Positions 36,145 through 46,038 of a stretch of DNA of 64,000 nt are shown here, one piece after another. The stretch covers positions 30,843 to 94,842 of the forward strand of contig MVBO01000049.1 in NCBI GenBank assembly GCA_002261195.1, written 5' to 3'. This DNA comes from Bifiguratus adelaidae (lineage: Eukaryota; Mucoromycota; Endogonomycetes; Endogonales). The notes under the pieces were generated by a model. It was not told where the DNA came from. It was given only the letters and a program-made list of their open reading frames with translations, and searched no databases. Numbering within the stretch: the stretch's first letter is position 1; every line of letters starts with the position of its first letter. The position numbers were made by a program, and so were the translations under genes.

Positions 36145-37240
36145 TTACAACTTTGCGCTAGTCTGCTTTTTAAGTACGACGGTGCCGTTGGCAATCACTA
36201 CCTCGTTCCTCTCCTTTGCCTTCGTGACAAACACAATGACTTCCTCATCGGCATTTGGTTGCTGATCGGCCTTCCACATTAAGGTCTCCAAGGTATCTAA
36301 GGAATGTTAGGCATAGAGTTTCCAAAGATGCTATAGTCACTTACCACCAGGATATACAGGCTTTGCGAAACGCGCCTTGATGCTCTTGAAGCGTACAGGA
36401 TCGTTACCACCCATGGCCTTCAAGACAGCATGAGCCGAGATACCATAGGAGCACAAACCGTGGAGGATAGCCTGCTTGAAACCAAGCTTAGGCGCAATGC
36501 TTTGATCCGCATGAAGAGGATTGTAATCGCCCGACAAGCGGTACAAAAGCGCCTGATTCGGGGCCGTCTTGTACACGTCCACATGATCAGGATTCCTCTT
36601 TGGAATAGGGATAGTTTCGGGCTTGGGTCCCTTGGGACCGTTCCAACCACCGTATCCAATCACGAAAGCTTGACCAGTCATCTTGCAGTATTCTTGACCT
36701 TGGGCATCCATCATGGTGGTCGTACGCTCAATAACCATACCGGAACCCTTGTCGTAAATGCCGCTCACTTTGGTTTGCAAGTAAAACTCCCCTTCAAGAG
36801 GCAAGGGCCGCATGTACTCCAGAGACTGCTCGCCGTGTACAAGCTTGTTCAAGTCATATTTGGGTACCCCGGGAATGCCGCCTCCAGAGGACATCTTGGC
36901 ATAGGAGTTGACGTCAAACGTATCGCCCTTTAGACCAAGGACGAGAGGATATGTGGGAAAGTACGTAAAGTTGGGGTCTGATTCGGACAAGGTTAAGACC
37001 ATGATGAAACGGGCTATCAATCGACGTACCCAACTCGTAGAGATATTTCAGTTCATCTTCCTTGACTCCGATCGCCAGAGCATAGAGCATCAAGTCGCGA
37101 CGGTTGTAGACAACCTGTGGGCGAGGGAAAGCAAGCGTGAGACTTTTTCTTTCCTACGCACGCGCACGAGTGTTTACCTTTTGCTTGGGAGACGTATGGC
37201 CAACTGCCTTGTCTGTATCCACTTTGTAACCTTGAGGCAT
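36145..37240 (-). CDS. Peroxisomal (R)-specific enoyl-CoA hydratase 2 (MaoC-like)
   Basis: A 310-aa double-hotdog MaoC-type hydratase like the hydratase-2 part of Fox2/HSD17B4 and plant ECH2, acting in peroxisomal beta-oxidation. Exons are 37178-37240, 37030-37114, 36345-36977 and 36145-36296. The splice gives YNRRDLMLYALAIGVKEDELKYLYELDPNF. The second hotdog carries the catalytic motif YRLSGDYNPLHADQSIA (Asp and His) and HGLCSYGISAHAV. The C-terminus is QTSAKL, an AKL-type PTS1 import signal. It lacks the dehydrogenase domains fused to it in Fox2, so it is a stand-alone hydratase. Confidence 0.92.
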
Positions 37241-37573
37241 ACTGTGAAGAAAGAGAGGTCAAGAAGAAGAACACGAACAGGCAAGAGGGGAAAAGTCTAG
37301 CTTACTTAAGCGAGCAGTCTGGGAATTTTCACCCCGATTACGTGATTAAAACGCGCGTGATTTTGTGGGGTAGAAAACGCATCGCAAGATATGCTTAGAA
37401 TGTGTATGAAGAGGCTTTGTGGAGATAAAGAATGCTTCAATGATGGATTGTGGTGGTCTTGCTCATTGACTAGGGCAGCAATTCTAATGCCAGCACCATC
37501 TGCTGCAAAACATATAACAAATGTAGTCACGTCTATTATCCTGGCTCTAGTTGCCAATCTCTTTCCTCCGGGT
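37241..37573. other. Intergenic
   Basis: A 333-nt stretch upstream of the hydratase gene. Only short frames are present, with nothing supported. Confidence 0.35.
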
Positions 37574-38535
37574 TCAGTCCAACGGCACGAACACTCCAGT
37601 CCCAAAGTTTAGTGACTTGCTCGTCATCAATATCGTTTGCAGCCGTGTCTGCAATGACAGAGTCCTCCCAATAGCTTCCTCAGAGACCGCGCGGTGAATG
37701 GGTTTCTGTGCACCAGCAACGCAATCGATTGCCCAAAGGTTGTGCATGATAGCAAATAGCACCCTCGCAAGGAGAGGCATAACTGTGCCGACGTTGGTAC
37801 CCACCAAACTTGGATGGAGACTTTGGGTCACCGTAGGAGACTGAATGGCTTCCAGGCGCTTCGCTAATGCTCGGGTAATGAGGACATTGTGCAATTTTGA
37901 ATTGTTGTATCCAGCCCTGATGTGATTAGCTTTCTCGAATTCAAGTTGTCGAAATCAAGCTTGGCTCTCGTGTGAGCGTCCGACGATGTGTTGATGACGC
38001 GTGACCCAGAATGGTTGATAAAATGCGGGGCCAAAGGTTTGTCAGCAGAAATGGGCTGAGGCGATTGACTTGATGCCTTATGCTGCGTTAGCGTCTGCGT
38101 CAATCGCGATGTTTTCCCGTTACATTTCCTCATAGCCATCTGCGGTAAGTGTACGATCACTGCGTCCACACATACCGCCGTATTGATCAGGATGTCAATT
38201 TTGGCCTTCTTATCGGCTGTCCGTTTCTCGGCGAAGGCGCGAGTACTCGCAAAACTGGATTGATCAAGCTCCCGATAATCAAGTTTGCCATTTCCTGTGG
38301 TTGACTTTATACCTTCTATAGCAGCTTGCGCCTTACCATTGTTACGGCAAGCCAAGATTACATGTGCTTTATTCTTTGCAAAACAGCGAGCAATCCAAGC
38401 CGACACCTATAGAGATAAAGGAAAATGTCGTGTCAGGGAGCGATTCCTTACAACCTACTATTTTGTAACTATATTCGCGCCAGTGACAATGACGGTCTTG
38501 CCGCTCAAGTCAACGTCTGGTTCGTATCTAAGCAT
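37574..38535 (-). pseudogene. Decayed short-chain dehydrogenase/reductase
   Basis: Fragments of a retinol-dehydrogenase/WWOX-like SDR lie in order but in different frames. The ATG at 38535 begins the reading DVDLSGKTVIVTGAN; the next part is IARCFAKNKAHVILACRNNGKA; then SRVINTSSDAHTRAKLDFDNLN; then the catalytic YNNSK motif (AGYNNSKLHNVLITRAL); and a C-terminal piece ending TGVFVPLD. The glycine-rich TGxxxGxG motif is broken, the expected LINNAG is LINTAV, and the YNNSK block is out of frame with the preceding one. No donor rescues the join. An unrecognised set of introns is possible but less likely. Confidence 0.65.
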
Positions 38536-39211
38536 GGAAGGTTCTCGGTATCAGACGATGGTGTAGTACCTGAAGTGCTCACACAGATCGATTTAGCAAA
38601 CCAAATCGGCCATATAAGCTAAAAGACGGCTAATGTATGATTTTCCAGTGAAAAACGGCTCTGCCAAAGCCGTGTGCGCAGATTCGGTCTCGAATGGTAT
38701 AGATAATAGTCTTCGGGGGCTGTGATCCTGTAGAGTACGCTGTGAGAGCTTGAACCTCAACACATACACGGCGTGACATCAAGAGCACATTGTTGTCCCA
38801 CTTTAGATGTGGCCGTGAATTTGCAGAGAATCGTCCCCTGCGCCTTTGTTCTTTTAAAGGGGCCGACGTTTTCATGGGCAATCAACGATATTGCTATGAA
38901 TGATCTGAAGCCTTGCATCGGACCAACAGCAAATGTCTTCGTTGATGGTCACTGAGCTACTTGCCCATTAAAGCATGAGTAATACTTGAAATGCCAAGAC
39001 ATCTATGTTTGAGGCTGCAACATGCTTGGATTTTCAATGCTTATGGATCAACGCGTCATGCTTCAGCTGGATATGGATGGCTAGACAGTGGCATCTCGTC
39101 CATAGCCCAATGGTTCCACAATCCCATCGATGCCATGCTTCACACTTGTGAGCCACAGAGAGGCTGAGTAAGCTCTTAATTTCGACGCATTCCTTCCAAG
39201 TCTTCTACCCA
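38536..39211. other. Intergenic
   Basis: A 676-nt stretch. A minus-strand frame at 38630-38881 has no recognisable features. Otherwise it appears to be the shared upstream region of the decayed SDR and the palmitoyltransferase gene. Confidence 0.35.
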
Positions 39212-41786
39212 ATGGTTGACGATGACAGGAAGCCGTTGCTACAAGAAGATATAGAACAGGATAATACAAAGCCGGTGCCATTCCGGCGTGCTCAAGCTGC
39301 ACCACAAACTTCCGTGGTGGACGTAGATGTTACTGCCGGAAACAGACAAGGTGAGAACAATATGCAGGGTCCCTTGTACTCGGTTTAACTTTGGCTTGAC
39401 ACGTCTTCGTGTTGCATCATAAAGGTCCGGAGCCTACTTTACACCTTGCGGCGCAACAGAACAACTTTACATTGCTCAGGCAGCTGCTAGTGGTCGAGAA
39501 GAAGGATCCGAATGAACTTGATTCTTCCGGAATAAGTCCGTTGCACTATGCATCTCTACAATACTTGGACGCTTGCGCAAAGTTTCTGATCGATATGGGA
39601 GCTACAGTTGATATATTTGGTGGTGACTTGAATGCCACACCGCTACACTGGGCGGCTAGGTAAGGTCCATGCCGTGCCTTCGATACCCATTGACTGACCA
39701 TAATCATTCGCAGAAATGGTCGCCTAAGCTTGGTGCACCGGCTCATCAAAGAGGGTGCCGATCCCAATAAACGAGATGCTCAAGGCTTCAATGCATTGCA
39801 TCTTGCTGTGCACTCTGGAAATCCAATGATTGTCATCTATCTCCTGTTTTTGGGCATGGATATAGATGATCCAGACACGGTGGGAGGACACACACCCTTG
39901 ATGTGGGCTTGCTATCAAGGTGATTTAGCTATCACAGACATACTCTTGCGTTACGGTGCAAGCATCGATACCACAGACAATACAAAACTCACACCTTTGC
40001 ATTGGGCCATTGTCAAGGGGCATCGCCTTTGCATCAAAACGTGCCTCGAGTACGGGGCGGATCCGGGCATGAAGGATACGTCCGGAAAGAGCTGTTTAGA
40101 CTTTGTCAAGGAAAAGAACCGCGAAACCGTTTGGACTCGCGCAGTGCTAGAAAGTGGGCGACGCATCGGCGGCATAGGGACCGGCTGGATCGCCGGAATG
40201 GACAACGTGAGTGACAACTTATGGTCAATATTGTGTCTAAACTAGATGCAGCGCACACGAAATACTCTCATATACCTGATCCCATATCTGCTGCTGTTCG
40301 CCATGTTTTACACCATCAGCTTGCTACCGTGGTATCTTTCTGTGCCTCTGGCGGTCCTGGAGTACATGGCTGGCCACATGTTCGTGGTAAAAGTGCTCAT
40401 ATTGGTACCCACACACGATGCAATGTGGCGGATGCCGTGGTTTTCGAGCTTGTTTCAAGCTTCAGCGTTTTGGACATTTGTCACTTGGATAACAAGGGTC
40501 TTGTGGGGTGAGTTGAGCTTCGAATAGTTGGCTTCAAATCTATATTGACGCAGGTTGCAGGCTCGTCACATTTGCTGCTTTGGAATGTTCTATTCCTCTG
40601 CACGTTCGTAACAGCTATGACGTGTTTTTACCGAGCCGTCATGGTGGATCCTGGATTTTGTACCAAGCTAATCAACCGCGAAGAGCAGAAGGCAGTTGTC
40701 TTGGACTTGGCCGACGAGGATAAATTGGACAATCGTCATTTCTGTACAACCTGTGTGGTACGTAGCGAAACGGTTGGCATGCCACAGTGAAGCTCATTGA
40801 AGTACTTCCGCTTCTAGATCAGAAAGCCAATGCGCTCAAAGCATTGTAGGATATGTAACAGATGTGTAGCGAAGTTTGATCAGTAAGTATCAAAGCTGCC
40901 TAAAGTGACAAGTAGCTTATTGGCAACCACGCAGCCACTGCCCTTGGATTCACAACTGTGTCGGTGTTCGTAATCATCGACCTTTCATCATTTATCTCGT
41001 CATGATGAATCTCGCCATTATCGCCTTTGTGCGCCTTGCCTTGGAGTGTAAGTTTTCTGGCTTATCGTGGCTTTTCGAATTCTAAACCTTGTCTGCCTTC
41101 CAGATTTCGCCATATCGGTACCCGACGCTGGGAGTAGACCACCCCCAACTGACACGCAATTTTCATCCACTTGCTTCCTCCCGCAAACTGCTTGTGATTA
41201 CTTTGCATTTGACAGCTGGACCATGGCCATCACCATCTGGGTCGCCTTCCAGTACACATGGTCTACGTGTCTGTTGCTCGTACAGAGTTCTCAAATCTCA
41301 GTAGCAATAACTACGAACGAATCAGCCAACAGCCACCGCTATTCTTACCTTAATCAACCGGGAAGCAGAGGACCTTCAATTATCGCTCAGTTGGCTGCCG
41401 GACCAGGTGGAGGTACACACGGCGGCGATGGACCAGAACCAACTGGACCAATTTCCGTAGATGGTTTACCTTCCCTGGGACCTATCCCAGATGATTACCA
41501 CGTTTCTCCCCGTCATCATTCACACAGCCATAATCCCTTTGGAAGTTGCATGAGACTTCCATGCCTTCAACTCATTGCAGGCACTCGCGCAGCTAACCGA
41601 CGACAAGGTTCTCGACACGTTCCAGGAGGCAATAATTACAGTACAAGCGGCAACGTCTTTGACTACGGCTGCTTCAACAATTGCGTCGATTTTTGGACAG
41701 TCGGGCAAGCTGGCCCACTTAGAGGCATCAATTGGTACAATGTTTACGACGTGCCGTACATGAGCTCGAACGACTTCCATGTTTAA
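39212..41786 (+). CDS. AKR1: Ankyrin-repeat DHHC palmitoyltransferase (Akr1 type)
   Basis: A 728-aa Golgi/endosomal protein S-acyltransferase. Eight exons: 39212-39350, 39425-39659, 39714-40206, 40246-40507, 40561-40757, 40818-40882, 40935-41047, 41104-41786. About five ankyrin repeats (for example SGISPLHYASLQ, NATPLHWAARNGRL, GFNALHLAVHSGN, KLTPLHWAIVKGH) precede paired membrane helices. The Cys-rich domain reads [36 protein letters not shown], with the intact DHHC rebuilt across an intron. Two more helices and a long cytosolic tail follow. The tail contains the Akr1-like VFDYGCFNNCVDFW. Akr1 enzymes palmitoylate trafficking and signalling proteins. Confidence 0.95.
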
Positions 41787-41957
41787 TTGTAAGATATCAT
41801 CGCACGTGTTAGAATATTGTGTATAAAGAGGCATATTCCCCTTGCGCGCAATCGCTGGCTTTGTGAAAACAAACCTCCTCAACCTCACCCATATATTATG
41901 GGCTAAAAGAGCACCTAGTGCTCTCAGCTAATATTTTCATCTCTTAACAATCATTGC

Positions 41958-42416
41958 ATGTCCAAGTTTCAACGCCGACGACTGTTGGAAGGCGTATTAG
42001 GCCTGTATACGCCCATCAATCCACCCGCAACCCACATCCCGACCGACCAAAATGTCATCGGCAAAAGCCTTGATACGCAGTCATCCCTTTTCCAGCCTAC
42101 ACCTATGAGCACAAGCGCGACCACAAGAAGCAGCGCCAGCGCACAAGCCAAGACGGCATCACTCAACGTATATTCTACATCAAGCAATGCTACAGCCCTC
42201 GCGTCATCGTCAAATTTACATGATCCGGTGGACGGATCGGTGCAATCCATTCTTGTAGCCACGGTTACCATTATTCTTGCTCTGCTCGTGATGACAGGTT
42301 CAGCTTTTGTTTATCGAAAACTTTCCCGACTTCGAAAGGAAGTGCAACAAGACAGTGACGAGGAGGCGCACTTTCCTTGGGTTGAGAAGGTGAATATGTT
42401 TGGATATACCCACTAG
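41958..42416 (+). CDS. Small single-pass membrane protein
   Basis: A 152-aa intronless frame starting MSKFQRRRLLEG. It has a Ser/Thr/Ala-rich region, one strong hydrophobic helix (ILVATVTIILALLVMTGSAFVY, about residues 98-119) and a charged C-terminal tail with an acidic cluster (QQDSDEEAHF). No family is recognised. The stop lies 70 nt from the stop of the convergent antiporter gene. Confidence 0.5.
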   Translation: MSKFQRRRLLEGVLGLYTPINPPATHIPTDQNVIGKSLDTQSSLFQPTPMSTSATTRSSASAQAKTASLNVYSTSSNATALASSSNLHDPVDGSVQSILVATVTIILALLVMTGSAFVYRKLSRLRKEVQQDSDEEAHFPWVEKVNMFGYTH

Positions 42417-42486
42417 GAAAGGACAAAATGGCTTTTACAGATATATGCTTCTATGAAATTTACATGACGATGCCAATTTACACATG

Positions 42487-45400
42487 TTACCCGTTCGAGT
42501 GGGAACGCTTGCCCTCCAAATGATGAAGCTTTTTGGCGAGTTCAGAGAGCAAAGAGTCGTCCACCGGTGTTCCGCTCTTGTCGGTCACCTCCACGGTGCC
42601 ATCTCTACATTCGCGGATAATATGGCTATTCTCATCCCAAGTTGTATCTTGCGACGCTGGAGTGGAAGGAGGCGAGACGTGAAGAAACTTGTGGTGATGC
42701 GATTTTCGAGGTCCGCGATCAGGATAGCTTGGATCAAGGGAAGCTTTTGTTTCCACGTCTCCGCCGGAAGAGGTGGATTCCACCACCTTGTCAGCGTCAC
42801 CAGATTCGGGAGATCCAATCTCACCGGCAACTGGGAAAGGTTCATGTGGAGCTTCGGTTTCCGACTCTGGGACAATCTTTGGACGTTTGTGGTGCTCTTT
42901 GTATTTCGGATCTCGCCGCCAGTGTTCTTCCTTGAGATCATCATCGTCTGCTTCTCTAGCTTCAGCCCGCCCTTCGCTCTTAACGCTATTTGCGGCTTGC
43001 GAAAAGACGTCGCGGACCGACCGTGGAGCTGCCTCTTTGCTGCCTTTACCCTTGAAATTGAACAGGTTGGACAGACTACGTGTAGTATCCTCATTGTCAC
43101 TGATATTGTTAGCGCTCTCGGCATCGTCATTCTCGGACTTTTGAGATCGGCTCTTTGGGCTGAACAGATCCCGCAGACTGGACACTGAGCGCTCATTGTC
43201 CTTGACATTTTGAGATGGATCGATGTTGCTGGCTTGGCCAGAGCGACGACCCCGGCCAAGAAACTCGCGAAGACTTGTAGCACTTCGCTCATTCTGACTT
43301 TCATTATCTGCGCCGTACATCGATAGTCGGGGATTGATCGGTTCCAGGAAACGTATACTAGCACCCGTGCCTTCAGTTCCGCCAGGAACTGTAGTGGCAA
43401 TACTTTGGGAGGCATCCTCGCTTGGGTCCTGCCCAGACGATCCCCTGTGTGTATACCCTTGGAAAGAAGATTCTGTGTTCTGTCGGGAGTTTTGACGACT
43501 TGAGCTTTCTCCTTCCTCAACTGCTGTGGCGCCTTCGGAATAATCATTGTCCATATCGATGGCAATCGACTCATTGTCCTCATCGTTGACATTCTCGGTG
43601 GGAAAGCGAGTTGCAGTTGGCCCATGTGGCTGATTGTATCGTCCTAACGTTGATGAAGGACGGATAGACATATTAAACTGATCGGATGATCCGCGCTTCT
43701 CGGTATCCTTTCTGAAGCTCAAAGTTTGTCCGAACTGGATCTTTGGTAGACGAGTGACTTGGTTGGATGCAGAGGAGATAGACATTGTACGGGTGCGGAT
43801 ACGCTTTCCAATCTTTACCATAGGGATTGTGGTGCCATGAATCAAGACAGAAGCCAAGACGATAAATAGAACCACAACTTGGATGGACTCTACGGCTTCT
43901 GGGCGTTCTTGCGCGTATTGTTCCAGCTCTGTCTTAGCAAGAACAGTAAAGAACACAGCACCGACACCCATGGGTCCGAACCATCCCGTGAAGACTGCCT
44001 CGCGGTAGGTCTTTACAGCCGGAATAATTGGCTTCAAAGCGACCACGATCGGTAATCGACGAAACAGCAGGATGAGTATCGCAATCACCACAAGTCTCCA
44101 AGGTGAAAGGCCAAGGGCTGCATCGCCAAAAGAATGCCATGGCTGGTTAACGCAATGTTAATAACGTCACTAACGTCACTATCTGCTTGCACTTACAATG
44201 ATGGTTCCAATATAGACAAACATGGCAAGATTGAGCATCATGTCAATGACGTCTTGTATGTGAGCTTCATCTGTCTCTTTTCGGAACCAATCGCTGAAAT
44301 GCGCAAAATTTCAATCTCACAAGTCCACCAAACGCAGCTAAACTTACTCCCAAGATAACGAACAGCCAGCAACAAAACATGCCAATAAGTCATCGCTTCC
44401 AGACATACCAACGCACGACATGATGAACAGCTAAAGTACAGCAGGTCAGATACTGCAAAAAGGTGCAACAGCGCGCTAGCACTTACTGCAAGAGCGATAC
44501 TGAACACAAGGAAACTGGGCTTGTCGATAAGGTTACGATCTTCACAAAATTGCAGAATCTTGCGGCTAATGAAACCAACGACGAGACCAATGACACAAGA
44601 ACCGCCAATTTGGAAAAGCCACGTGAAGTAGAACCATTTGCCAACCGCCGTGCCAACGTTGTCCGGGTATTGCAGTAAATAGATCGCAATGTATAGGAAC
44701 GGGAAGCCCATACCATCATTGACGCCACTTATTTGCGAATGAATATCAGTCAACCTCATAAGTCTGAAGTCAAGATTACGTATCTTTCTGCCGACAGGAG
44801 ATGTCTAATGTGCGCTGGTACGTGCTTTTCGGCGAATCGACCTGATACAACGGAATTTGCCAAAATCTGAAAAAAATTGTTCAGACGCGAGTGTCAGACT
44901 GGACATCTCATTGTGTACATACAGGATCGGTGGGTGTAACGCATGTTGCTATTACTAATGCCTCGAGCTGCGTGTGGAAAGTTAGTATAGCCCACCAAAT
45001 AGTGTCAAGGTCCTTACGAAGCGCAAAGGGGGTATGAGAAGATAAATGATTGTAGCACTCACTAGCCACATCCATGTCATCACTGGAATGAGCATCATGA
45101 ACATTGATAAGGCTTCCTTCTTCATATAATGTCTGCAGGAATTCATGATAAGGATCTCTGCATCAAAAGACAACCGGACAATTGACTTACTTTGGAAGGT
45201 CGATTCCGACGGCCATAACCTGGTTCCAAAGTTCAGTATATGGACACATAATTTAGCGCGAATCCATAGACCGATTTTACCTGTATGGCAATGACGACAC
45301 GGGTGAACTCGGTGGTGATTGCATCGGTGTTTCCCCAAGCCAGCGGATCAACTACATTGGCAGCCAGGGGACCAGCAATTATTCCAATGACGATGGCGAC

Positions 45401-45601
45401 AACTATGAGTAGATCAATACGTAGTCAGAGCGGCTCCGGATCTAAAACTGTCCGCAATTGATTCGGACGCTACTTACAAGCTTCGGATATAAACAGCTTC
45501 TCTTTGATCAGCAGGGATACGAGCCCGAAAATGGTGACGAAACCAGACAACACCGCGAGCGCGATGTTGAACGTATCGACTTCATCGCCAAATCCAGCCA
45601 T
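42487..45601 (-). CDS. Nha1-type plasma-membrane Na+/H+ antiporter
   Basis: An 864-aa CPA1-family alkali-cation/proton antiporter of the fungal Nha1/Sod2 type, exporting Na+ and K+. Ten exons: 45478-45601, 45281-45402, 45191-45219, 45018-45132, 44923-44967, 44784-44866, 44487-44727, 44348-44430, 44197-44293, 42487-44142. Key blocks are ATCVTPTDPILANSVVSGRFAEKHVP, the SGVNDG site, GMSGSDDLLACFVAG and GWFGPMGVGA. About 12 helices are followed by a ~400-residue acidic Ser-rich cytosolic tail, as in Nha1. The frame across 44728-44783 requires an intron beginning ATACGT rather than GT, the one irregular junction in an otherwise consistent model. Confidence 0.93.
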
Positions 45602-46038
45602 GCGGCACTTTAAGTATTCCAAGTTACTTGAATGTCAAAGCTGAAAAAGAACAATAATGGAAACAGCATATTAGCCAGTGCTAGTAGCAAGGAAGACTAA
45701 CTCGCTTACAGAGTGGGATGCCTAGCGCATGTGCGGTGCTCCGAGGTGCTAACAGGAGACTAGTTGTGTTATCTGTCAGCATTGGTTACGGGATAAAGCT
45801 GTTGGGAGCGTCGACAGCTGCTCTTCAACCAGTGGACATGGCATATACTTACAAATTGAGTTATGCTGCAAAGTCTGCAAGGATCGCCAAACCTTGACAG
45901 TTAGGAGAGAAGCAAGTTCCAATGGAAACTTTCAAGCGGCACGCTACTTTTCCTTGGATTCTAATGAATTAATTCTTTGTCAGTGCCATATATGGAATCA
46001 GGACTGTTTGACGTCTTGCGCGCGAGTGGAGACGCTTC
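45602..46038. other. Divergent promoter region
   Basis: A 437-nt stretch between the antiporter and WDR91-like genes. No coding frame is supported. Confidence 0.4.

Noticed and set aside
42585-43625. 346-aa minus-strand ORF
   Set aside because: Alternate frame of the antiporter's cytosolic tail. The tail frame continues directly from the transmembrane exons, and this one does not.
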